Origin: Trichoplax adhaerens
Taxonomy: Eukaryota > Placozoa > Uniplacotomia > Trichoplacea > Trichoplacidae
DNA: 64,000 nt
Assembly: GCF_000150275.1 (NCBI RefSeq)
Contig: NW_002060944.1
Location: 7,894,832-7,958,831, forward strand
Reading direction: 5' to 3'
Below the pieces are notes generated by a model, which did no database searches, was not told the origin of the DNA, and saw nothing but the letters and a program-made list of their open reading frames with translations. The position numbers and the translations under genes were made by a program. This document shows, piece by piece, positions 1 to 12,500 of this stretch. Within the stretch, counting starts at the first letter, position 1; every line of letters begins with the position of its first letter.

Positions 1-3
<3 letters not shown>

Positions 4-38
<35 letters not shown>

Positions 39-55
39 TATACGATATATAGCAA
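4..55. repeat. (TA)n microsatellite
   Basis: About 15 uninterrupted TA units followed by interrupted AT-rich sequence. The rest of 56-611 holds no exon that I can support. Confidence 0.9.
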
Positions 56-611
56 GTATGATATACTTTACAGAAAATTGAATATCACTGTCATAGCCGA
101 GATTACAACACAAAAATAACGGGACTCTTTCCTCTAAAGTGGTCTTAACTATCTAAGCATTAACTCTAAGCACTCTTTAATCTATCAAACCTAGATTCGA
201 GTCTTAGACGATAGAATACTCACGTTAAGGATCAAAACTTTATTCTAAAAGCCATTTTTTAAAATGACCGATTGAACTCACAACTTACAATCTAGTACTA
301 ACATTTGGTAACCATCTGTTATCGACTAACTTATCAACTCCCTCAATGAAGAACTTTGAGACTTCCAAATAGCCTCACAAACTTCATTGGTGCAAAACAA
401 TAATAAATTTATAGCCAAGCCTACAGGCTGAATATCGCAAGAATCATAACACAGATTCTACAATATTCAATCGTAATTAATTAATGGCTTGGTGTTAACA
501 TACGATTCATTACTCAACAAAATTATATCATTGATGACGCAACAATTAATTAATTTTCACAATTTCATAATGTCTTATATTGATTATATATCTTATTATA
601 TTGATTTTCAG

Positions 612-3600
612 CAACGTAAGAAATTGCAGAGGTATTTATCGCATTGAAAGTGGTGCATTTCATGGATTAAAAGAGCTAAGAACTGTGTAAGACTTTCCAT
701 TGATTATATATCAATAATTGCATATTCTTGACAACTACATCAAACAGTAAGAATTGAGTATGATTTAATTCATGGAAATAAAGATAAAATAGGAATAGCT
801 ACTTGTACATAAATGATAAAAATTACCAAATCTCAAATTCTCGAGATAAAATGATCATTTATAAAGCTTTTACAGTTTCCGTATAAATAATAAATTTTCA
901 AAAGAAACTCCGAGATTTAATATAGCTTCGATTATAGTAAGGCTTTCAATGAGCGTTTTAAAGGAGTATCTAGTAAAATTAGCAATAAGAATTGTTGCTC
1001 CTTATTTGTGGTAGGTAAGATTTTATGTAACTTACCAGCTATTATTCAGTGCAAATACAGCCGTAGAGATTTAGTACCGTAGTTTACTAGTGTTTATTGT
1101 TATATATTATTTATTATTGCTATAAAGTTAGATAATCAATTAGTAGAATTTTAAATTCGACAAGCTCTTAAAATAAGGATTATATTGTTGCTATCTATTT
1201 ACATAACTATTTCTGATATACGTACCAAGTTTAATAGCTTTAATTCAGTTTATTGTTAGTAATTTTACGTTAGAAGTTCTTATAGTGCAATAAAAATCAA
1301 GAGTGGCATATATAATGGTATGCTACCATATTTTAAATATAAAAGATAAGTAGATAATATTTTGGTAGATTATCCATTAATATTAAAACATTTATTCCAG
1401 CAATAGTAAGGACATGACAAGCATCAAAGTTTTCGATATATTAATTTCAGTCGATTCTATGTTTGCTTTCAGAATTATGGTTTATACAAGTTTGAATAAG
1501 CTTCTTAATGGGACATTCAGTAATCTACCTAAGTTAAAAGATTTGTACGTTTCAAATTAACGGCGACTGCGTAATGAATATCTAAAATTTACTTAAAAGG
1601 AAAAGAGCTAATTTTTTACCTTAACATTCTGAAGTATAAAGTTGCTCATAAGTCAAAATTTTCTTGTAGTACAGCTGTTAAATTTATTATTCGCAACATT
1701 AAATTATCTTATATTACGCCTATTACATTATCAAAAAAGATTTTATTTGTAAGTTTAATCTTACAGCTAGATGTTCACAGTCTTATCATTAGCAATTTGC
1801 AAATATTATAATTCAGATAAACAATAATTGAAAATCATTAAGCTAGCCTAAGAAATTAGTCAGAGGAGGGTTTCTTGCAGATTTTTAGTAATGGTACAAG
1901 TAATACAACTTATTTTGATTTTCTGTAGGGTTTGAAATAGACGAGATAATTATTACACATAAATATAATTTTAGGGAGTCGATATAAGTTTGCGTTCTAT
2001 TAACAAATATAATAATATTTTCATAGAAATCTGCATATGAATAATATTGAAAAAGTCGAAGAAGGAGTATTTGCTGGTTCTAATAACATCAAGACGATGT
2101 AGGAATTATATTTATATTTTAATATTTATAAATATAACTTAATTTTAAATCTAGACTGCTTTTCATATTTTGATCTAAGATCTTAAAATTTTTAAATATC
2201 TCATATGATTAAAAGCTATTTAAATAGCAACAGCATTCGCGTTATTCCAAAATTACTCTTCGAAAATCTATCTATATTACGGGAGATGTAAGCTTAACAC
2301 ATTTCTATTGATTACTAATCTTAAAATATTATTTACTGTGATAATTTCATAGCCAATCCACGGATATTTTTAATTTATATCAATAGAGATCTATCTAATA
2401 ATCGAATTGAAAGAATTGCAGATAGAGCTTTTAGTGATTTACATAGCTTAACAAAGCTGTAGGTCAAGTATTAATGACTGTAATGAATTTACTTCAATAT
2501 ATTTATGTAACCTTAATCATTCTGTAGTAGTACAGAAATCTAATAAGAGGTTCATGCGCTCATGCTAATTACTGTCCATAAGAGAATGGGTCTAATGGAG
2601 ATGATTAGCGAGTTTTAAAATGTGCAAGCTGGATTAAATTCTTTTTCCATTTTCATTAAGGTACCTGCAAAGAAATATGATTGGAGAAATCACATCGGAA
2701 ATGTTTCAAGGCCTATCAAGTCTTCAATTACTGTAAACTCTATGTTTAATCTATAAAATAGTTGTTGATTATAGTTTGTTTATTTTTACTTACTTGCAAG
2801 TGAATTGTTATATTTTATTGTCTTGTGCTATTACTAAATATTCTGTAAATCCTTCATTACATAATATTGTAATCAAAATAATTTTATAAGTACAGAGGAA
2901 GAACTTTGATCATTATGGAGTTCAATTTCTTACACTAATGTTATTTGACGAAAATTTATATCTTCTCCAGTAAACTATCATCGAATCAGATAACTAAATT
3001 AAGCAGCTACGGCTTATCCACGTTAGTCTCGGTTGTATCTCTGTAAGTTTTATTATGATACATTAACATAGTCAAGCTAAGGTGAAGCTTGGAATTTTCC
3101 TATGATAAAGCTTATACTTGGTTAACCTATTAGAGAGCTTTCAAGTAATGTTATCCAAAATATTGAGAGTGATACATTTGCTGGGCTTATCAAACTTAAA
3201 AATTTGTGAGTATTAGCTATAAATGGGATTACATGCATTACTGTATATATTATAATTCTATTATTACTGAGTAAGATTAAATCAGGTAACATTTCATAGG
3301 CACAGTGTGCTAATGATATTAGTGATCAAATTGTTTTAGTTCATATTTCAGAATGCTTTAATTATCCATAATCATTGCCTACTTAGGGTATTATCGAGTA
3401 ACAATATCCATCGGGTGAAGAAACATGCTTTCTCTAATCTACCCGAACTGGAATCATTGTATGTAGAATATTGGTAACAAATAAATAGAGTATCAGCTAA
3501 TGCATCATACCATAAAGTTTTATAAATTGACTATAATTAATTTAGGAATCTGGATCACAATCTTATCCATTTAATAGAAGCGTGTGCTTTTAATAGATTG

Positions 3601-6551
3601 AAGAAATTAAGAATATTGTAAGTATTGTACAAACTTATAGAATTGTACAATTGTACAAGCCTTCACGCGATATTCTACATTAATTTGGATGACGAGCCGA
3701 AAATAGATACAATAATTACTTGACACTATTGCAGGCAACTGAACGGAAATAATTTACCATTTATCAATGATGGAATGTTTCATCGATTACACAATTTGCA
3801 AGCTTTGTAAGAATATTTTCCATCAATATTCTTGATCAATACTGCGTTTGTACTTTTAAGTAAAGCTTAGATTCAATTTCCTTCTCTATAAAAGATTAAA
3901 TGATAAGTAATCGTACGATACTTAAACTTACTTTCTTAGGGAATTATCCAGCAATCAAATTGACCATCTGGAAATTAGTGATATGCAATCGCTACCCAGC
4001 TTAACTGCATTGTAATTGATGATAAAATAATTAATTAATAAATATGCTTCAGTATTTGTGGCTTATAAAATTTACTTTGAAATAAAACAGCCAAAACTAA
4101 AAGTTGCCATAGTACCATATTCGTAAAAATATTTTATAATTTGTATTAACGAATACGTACATTGATGATATACAGAAATTTAGCAAATAATTTACTCAGT
4201 AATATTTCTTCCGCGAGCATGAAAGGATTATCTCATTTGAAAACTTTGTAAGTTATTCAGAATTATTTGAAAGTATTTATTTTCATGAAATAAGGGGATA
4301 AACAAATATACGATATTAAGCAGTAATTTTACATACTATTTTCGTAGATGGCTTGATGAAAACAGATTTTCTTCTCTAAAATTTGCCGATGAAATTAAGC
4401 TGCTGAATCTTACCCATCTGTAAGTGCGAAAATCAGTACGTACTTAGAAACGTTAAGAACTCTAGTATATATGTTATATATTTGAGTGGATAAAGGAATA
4501 TAAATTATAATTTTTGATTCGCTGTTTTGTAAGAAGATTAAAATCATCACCATTTTGTTTACAGATATCTAAGAAATAATCAGATTTTGTTGTCAAAACA
4601 CATACTCCTAAAAGGCTTACCTCAATTGGAGACATTGTAAGTTGTTTAAAAGATGATGGATATATAACTGATAAAAAATAATTGCAATATATTTTCAAGT
4701 GTAAATATCTATAATTGCATAATGCGTACTAAATGAATCTTAGTGTCTTACTTATTTGATGTTAATAGATAATAAATAAGTATAATTCAAATATTATCTA
4801 CAATATACCGGGTGCAGTTTATATTTATCATCTTTAATAGTATAGAGGGTAAAAATTAAGATTAAATGCTTATAAAAATGTTATGTCCCTTAGAGCTCTG
4901 GATGGAAATTTTATTACACACTACGAAAATCTCTTATTGGGTGAAAATGCTAATGTCAGCTATTTGTAAGATTATAAATCATTCTTTATCTTCTTCAATT
5001 GATGACATATTATTACTAGTAAATCTGTTTCAATAGCTGTGACTGCCATTTTCAATATCAATTTTGAAATGCACATTGCCTTAGTTCATATTATTAGAGT
5101 ATACAGCTACTGCTATTAGCTAGAATCGCTACACTGCAATAGTTTATTTAATTTGTTTTAGATTTATTAATAAATAATATTGTTATATGTACGCGTATCA
5201 TCGAAAATTTGAAAAAACCTATTTTTGATCCAATTTGTAATCATTGTGTCTATAGGGGCTTCTCTAGAAATAAAATTAAAACAATTTGGCACCGGCCAAA
5301 TGAAAAAATTAATTGTACATACCTGTAAGCTATTATAAAATCCTATAGTTGGCTTATAATAGATAATAATAAATAATAGCAAAATCACTTAAAAATGTAC
5401 GTCAAATTTAAACCATGTTTTACAATCTCTACGGATATATTAGTGATTAAATTGGCAATCTTACACTCAATATTTCAATGTCTTACACTAATTTATTTCC
5501 ATTCTAGAGATTTATCTCATAATATGTTAGAGGTTATACCCTATTTTGAAACAAAGGATTATGTTCAAGTTTTGTAAGTGGTTAGAATTGTAAAGGGTAT
5601 TTTATAGGCATTATATTTGAATATGATTTTACCTTAAATGAAATTGATTTATGCTTGCTTATATCTTATTTATTTTTAAACATTTAAATTATGGACTAGA
5701 AATTTGTCCTATAATGCCATTTATGATCTAAGTGCGACTGATTCATCTAAATCAATAACTTTTGAAGCGATGTAAGTTTGGAAAATGTTAAAACTATTTA
5801 CCAATTAATTATCGCTGTACATTGTAATAAATTCAATTTTTATTTTATTTGCATCTCAGCGATCTAAGCGGAAACTTAATAAAAAGTATCCCTCTTAAAT
5901 TCTTTTCACGAATGCCATTTCATGAGAGCTTGAAAGAAATGTATTTGATTAATTAAATAATATTTTTTTAACAGTTTGCAATAATTACCGTCATCTTATT
6001 GATTGTTTTTGTATTATTAATCATTATCTCAATTTGCTAATACTTTACGCATTTTAATTTTAGATATTTATCCAGAAATCGTTTAAGCAATCTCGAAGAA
6101 ACTTGTTTTATTTCATTATTGCAACTGGAAAAACTGTAAGGATGAAAGTTTAAATTTTAGTAGCTTTTAAATCCATCGAAATGTATCTTACAAGATATTT
6201 ATTCGGGATATTTTCATGGCCTACCGCATAAAGATTTATGCGGTATATTGAGTTTATAACTGATAGTACCAAAATGGTAAAAAAACTTAAACTTAAATTA
6301 TATTTATGGTCGTTTATACGGCTAGTCAAAAAATATATAAAATTTTAAAGTATTGACTTCAAGTTCAAATTTAATTGAAAAACGAAATTATTTCCATATT
6401 ATCTGGCCAAATCAAAAATGATTGTAGCTATAATCTTCATATATCATTAATATATAACTATTTTACGTCGATATTTCGTTTTTAGAGACCTAAGCACGAA
6501 CTACCTGTCAGAAATGAACTTTTTAAGGCATCTACGCGAGCTGAGATATTT
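612..6551 (+). CDS. LRR exons 1-21 of the LGR-type receptor
   Basis: Exons: 612-686, 1473-1544, 2027-2098, 2216-2287, 2387-2458, 2661-2732, 2971-3042, 3134-3205, 3387-3458, 3546-3617, 3735-3806, 3940-4011, 4176-4247, 4348-4419, 4565-4636, 4894-4965, 5508-5573, 5700-5771, 5860-5940, 6064-6135, 6486-6551. Most are exactly 72 nt, one 24-residue LRR each, with the pattern xLxxNxIxxIxxxxFxxLxxLxxL (for example DLSNNRIERIADRAFSDLHS at 2387). Each starts with one base of a split codon after AG and ends with two bases before GT, so every exon is phase 2-2 and can be skipped without frameshift. Exon 1473-1544 uses donor GTACGT. Lengths of 66, 75 and 81 nt are still multiples of three. Confidence 0.85.
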
Positions 6552-9500
6552 GTACGGTTACGCAATGATTGTAGCTAAGTACAACAGACATTTGTTACAG
6601 CTTGATATAATGTTTATATACCTCAAACTATTTACTAGTATTATAAGTAATTCTATCGAAAAATTAGTACTTAAGCAAAGTTTACCTGTGTGATGGAGGG
6701 TTCAATATCTCAGAGGATTGAGATTTAGTCGCCATTTACAATTATTACAACAAAGGGTTCATAAAAGTTATGCTTTATTGTAGGTTAGTAATGTGAAGTA
6801 CAGTGAGGTAGTTACGGTAGATCAGCGTGCAAGCTGTCGTGAGTAACGAGTAGAAGTATTAGACTGTGAGAGACTAACTAGAAGACTAACTGAGAGGCTA
6901 ATGATCTCTGAGGTAGAAATCGCCGGTATTTATAGTTTTAAAGATAGAGCACATGCAGAGGATAGGATTGTGGAATTAGATACAACATATACCATAACAG
7001 GTTACAAAATAGCAGATGATTGTAGAAAACAGCGAGTACCTTAATAACTAAATACAGTAGTCTATATATGAATGTAGAGTAAGCGGACTGTAGATCTGTC
7101 TAAATATAAGAGCAATACAACATGTCTATATTTAAGAGTAGAATATAGTTACAGTATATTCTAAATACACTCAACCTGATATTCTATAACAATGTAATAT
7201 ATATTATATACCCCAAATTATTTGCTATTATTATACCATGATATCAAAAAATTAGTATCTAAGCACAGATACTTGATAATTCTGCAACATTATAATATAC
7301 ATACTCTAGACTATTTACTATTATTATCAAAAATTATATCAAAAAACTAACAATTTAGCTACTTGATATTTCTACAACAATTTACTTTCTGTCTGTAGGA
7401 GTTTGGATAATAATTTTATTGCCAAAGTTAATAAGGATTGTATTAGAAATCTTACTTCATTGACAGAGCTGTAAGTATATGTGCGAGTATACGACATGTT
7501 AAGCACGAAAGTCTGATAGAATGTTAAAGGGAAGAGGGTGGAGATTTACTTTAAAATCTTCTTCGCACTGGATTCGATTTGCGCATTTGCTTTCTATTTT
7601 ATCATCTGATTTAAATTTATATTTTAATACTAAGAATAAAGAGTATTTTCTAACTGAGAATTCTCTAACATGCAGACTCCGGTCTAAAACTGAAATAATT
7701 CTCTCCTACAGTTATATAGGCATGTTACCAATAATACTAATGCAATCCTTTTTTAATATTAACAGAAGATTAAGGCGAAATCTAATACGGCGATTAAAAA
7801 CGGGCACTTTTAACTTTAACAATTCTATCCAATGTCTGTAAGCATATTATGTCATATATTAAAATCCAATGCTGTATCTTCAGTTCTATGCATGAGCAGC
7901 ATCTAGAAGAATAAAATTTTTAATCATTTAATGTCAATTTTTAGCACTGGCTATCAATAAAATTGTTATTATTGTGACCGGTTTTATTTCTGTAGAGGGC
8001 ACATGGGTGAACAAAAAGTATAATTCGATATGATTAAGGTAGTAAACGATTCTTGGTCTATATGTTTTTAGGGATTTCTCTTGGAATATGATTAAGTACA
8101 TTGAAGAAGAAGCATTAATAGGCCTTGACAAACTCCAAATACTGTAAGATTAAAAATGATGAAAGCATTGATAAAAAATGTACAGTAGTAACAGTAATAA
8201 TAAATTTGGTTAAGGATTTGATACCTTACATATATTATGTAATTTTCGTTAAGGTAGTGGGTTAAATGGATAGTACGGTTAAGTTTTACTCCATAGCAAT
8301 AAGATACAATATCCTATCATTAGATGTGGGATATTATAATTTAAAAAATTTAACCCTATTTTCCATAGGCGACTTGATCATAACCGGATTATAACTCCTA
8401 CTAATCTTCTTACCAGATCTTTACAAAAATTGGAAATATTGTTAGTAAATTATTAATGTTTTTGTTATCCCAGAATCGATAAAATTAACATAATTTTGTT
8501 TATAGGTACCTACGCGATAATCAAATAGAACATTTGCGAGAAGATGTCTTCAGCAATTTGATCTCAATTAAGGAAATGTAAGCGTTACTTGGATGAAACA
8601 TCTCATTAATGTCTTTCTGGTTTGTAACTAAATAAAATTCTAATAAAACAACTTCCTTATTAGTTATCTTGACGGCAATAAAATGGACAGTTTGATCGAT
8701 GTAACTTTCACCCGATTAGCTCGTTTAACGATTTTGTAAGTATAACAGATGGTGGTGAGCAGAAGCTGATCAGAGTAATTATAGATCGAAGAAACGATAT
8801 ATCTGTATTTTTAAAGTTGCTAGGCTAGCTAATATAAATAGCTATTAATCTATGGGATTGAATTTACATTTAATGGCGTATCAATGTAAATATCTTTGAT
8901 TTATAAAGCAATATCTTTTATTATATTTTTAATTAAGCTCTGCAAGCAGGAATAAAATTAAAGAATTCGTTTGCCATCGATTCTACAGTGGCATCAGGGG
9001 AAGAGTGATTAAGCAATTGTAATTTAACATTTTTCTGCTGGAAATAACCTTGGCTTTTCTTTTCGGCAATATGATGTAGATTATGATAATATCCATTTCT
9101 CTTTTAGGTTCTTACAGCATAATAATATTTCCTTTATTTCCAAACGATGCTTCACATTTTTGGCTTTAATTTCTGAAATTTTGTAAGCTATAAGTTTAGC
9201 TAATTCATTAATTGTTCATCTGACATAAGCTATTTGAAGTCAAGAAGTTATGGATTGTCAAAGAAATAAATTTTAAATAGTATAACTTGAAAACCTCATA
9301 TTTGAATAGGGACATCGGATTTAATGATTTTGCTAATAATATTCCGGATTTGATGGATAAACTACTCCATACAGATTTAAGAGTTACGAGGCTGTAAGTA
9401 AATAAGAAGGTACACATTGCTGCAAATGATAGTGAAATAGCTATTAGCCTTGGATTGCATAATTGCAGCTTAATATAAGCAATCTTAAATCTCTAGTTAA

Positions 9501-12500
9501 TTCTCGGTCTAAATAGGTTAAGTAAAATTATAATCTTATGACCGTACACTGATATAATTAAGAATCGACGCAAATACTTTTGAAGCTCCTGCTCTAATGA
9601 ATACTTGGGAAAAAATGATGATACTATACTAAGTATAGGTTGTTTAAATGCAGAATGTTATAATTTGTACGCGCATGTAACGAGTTTAATGATGAATGAT
9701 TACTTTTGATAATATATCTTAATTTTAAAATATATCAATATTATTTTATTAATAGAGGAATTAGTGGAAATGGTCTTAAAACGTTATGGAATAGCTTTAA
9801 TATAGGTCTGGTAAGGAAAGAAATTGGATTGTAAGTTAATCATAAAGAATTTATTCCTCTCATCAACTGTAGCACTTATTTTCGGTAAAATAAGCTTTCT
9901 CAATGACTTTACTTATTCTGTATTGATATACAGAGATATCAGTTACAACAATTTACCAGCGATTGAAATTCTCAAGATCATCAACCACATCCATCCTCCA
10001 TATATCTGTGATCACTACAAGCGGGCTGATCGACTTCATCATAATATTTTCGTCAAAAGCTGTTGGTTGATGTACTTGTTAGTAGGCTTAGTTGTGCATT
10101 TAATATATAGATTATACAGAGCGTATATATCAAGCCGCTAAACTATATTTAATCTATCGTCAGTTCTACTATAAAAAAATTCTAGATTGATTAAGTTACA
10201 TAATTTTAACTTCTGCAGAGGTTTAAGCGGTTTACAACTAAAGCGCTTACCGTCTCCAAATTTACGACACCTGGAAGGTTATATAGCGGTTCTGTAAGTA
10301 TAACATTGTTCATTAAGTTAATAGGAATAACTTTGCTTATGCTTAGAGTATACTATGCAGATATTAAGGAGAGGAGTAGCTAGCTGATTTTAATCTGCAA
10401 TAGAAAAGAATCTTAGTTATTGATTCAGCAAAAATCGAATTTGTTTATCAGTACTAATCAAATTTTAAATCTGAGAATAATTAAATTAAGCAAAGCATGG
10501 AAAATTCGTATCACAAATTTGATCGGATAATTGTTATGCTTACCGAGAGTTTATGACTACATAAATTCAAAATTGATCGGTAAACGTGAGTAAAAAGGTT
10601 GTAGCTGGGTATTGCTATGAAGTAGTCATAATGATTTGTGATATAATCAGAAATGAACATTTCGAGTTAAAAGGAACAACGATACCAATAATATTTATTT
10701 ATATCATCTGAAGAATTATAAACGAATGTACTGTATATAGAGAAAAAGATCCAAGTTGCGGCGCAAATGGGTTAAAAACTGTAGCGTTTAACTCAGATCT
10801 ATATTTCGATAGAGGGGAAGGATCTTTACGAATAGTCCATACCTTCTTACCTCGTATCAATTCCATTCTGACAGATGGTTAGCGACTTAATAGATATGAA
10901 GTCATAGTTGGAGCTCCTAAAATCTTTGAGCCTGAGTCTAGTTAAAATTCTAAATGAGCTAAGTTGAGAATGATGTGAATTAGCAGCTAGGGTACCTGTA
11001 CCACGATAGAACTTTGTGCACTTTTCCTAGTGTATTCAATGGAGGACAATATTGAATGAGATCATGAATATTTGACTATTTACCATAATTGTACCTGGAA
11101 TTACATGAATTGCGTACAGAGAAAAATATTTACATAAGAAGGCTCATTTAAATTTCCGTCCAGTTTCAACTTGGTAAATTTATCAAAATATTTTTCGTTT
11201 GCTTGATAGATGACCAAGAATTCCATGTGACATGCCATTAATAATTAATTAAAGATTCGAAATTTTTTTATTTTATTTGATATTATACAATTTAAAACAG
11301 AAGTATAAAGTTCCAACATTCACGTCTCTAAATTACTTATTGCTTAAGTTCGATTTTTAATTTACCTCGCATATAGTACTCTGAACAATAATTTTATCAA
11401 AGAATTTGACGTTGAAGATTTCTTTTCTGGAAGCGATAGTAATCTCCTAGAATTGTAAGTCATAGAAAATGCTTATAAGGTTAAATGATTAGGACTGGGA
11501 AGTAATCTTCATTTGAGTATAGTAGAAGAATACAATGATTTTTCATCTATATCGATTTATCAGGCTTTATCTCATATATACTATGTTACTATTTGTGCCA
11601 CTATAAACATTCAGGCAGCTTGCTGGAAATAAACTTAAAAAGTTTACCAACCGGAAAAATTTTCGTTTTCTAAGCTTACTGTTATTGTAAGTAGCTATCA
11701 CGCCTTATCGAAATAAAATGTTATTCTAATATATAAGAGTAGAACTCAAATTATTGATTTCCATATTTGCTATAATAATAGCCATCGATCTTAAAATTAA
11801 AAATAACAGTTATAATATGATATATCTTAGTATTGATATGATGCTAAGGTTTAGAAGTATAAGAGATTTGTAGAAAATATTGAAGCAGGAATTTATCTTA
11901 GCTTTTGATAATTGTCTTATGACAGGAGCTCAAGACAAACTGACTGTAGGCTATGTTGCCTAAGTCTATAAGGATTTTGTATTAATAGCAAAGTCAATTT
12001 AATTTTATTACTAGTTCTTAAAATTTAATTTTCCTGTTGATCGATTGGTTAATAGAATGTAGTTATAAACGAAGAACGTATAAAATTTGTTCGCATTGCT
12101 TAGCATCCTCTGAGAAGATTAAATTTATTCTTATTATCTGTACAACAACCTTATTAGTAGATGATTTAATCAAAATAAATTGTTTGTTTACCTAGAAATA
12201 TATCCGATAATAGCATTACTAACTTCTGCGATAATGCTTGGCAAAAATTTGCGCCAAAACTACGGAATGTGTAAGTATCAAAATCTGACGGAGTAAAGTA
12301 ATTCTATATACATGATAATAGATTGGAAAGCAATTGTTTTTAAGTCGTGTCCATAAAATTTCGATCGCCACTTATTGATAAATTTTAAGGGAAAGTTTTC
12401 TGCTAAAAGTAGTAATCAGTATCTGATTTTAGATGCACACGAATATATATATTTATCTGTTACGGGCAATGTATGAAATTATGAAATTTAACATGTATAT

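Noticed and set aside
290-355. LRR-like reading (GNHLLSTNLSTPSMKNFETS) upstream of the first called LRR exon
   Set aside because: No acceptor or GT donor in the required phase, and a stop follows.
7521-7841. 106-residue ORF inside the receptor
   Set aside because: It is an intron reading fused to the real LRR exon 7766-7837.
11615-11686. Apparent frameshift in an LRR exon
   Set aside because: Recount gave 72 nt and an open frame; the exon is normal.
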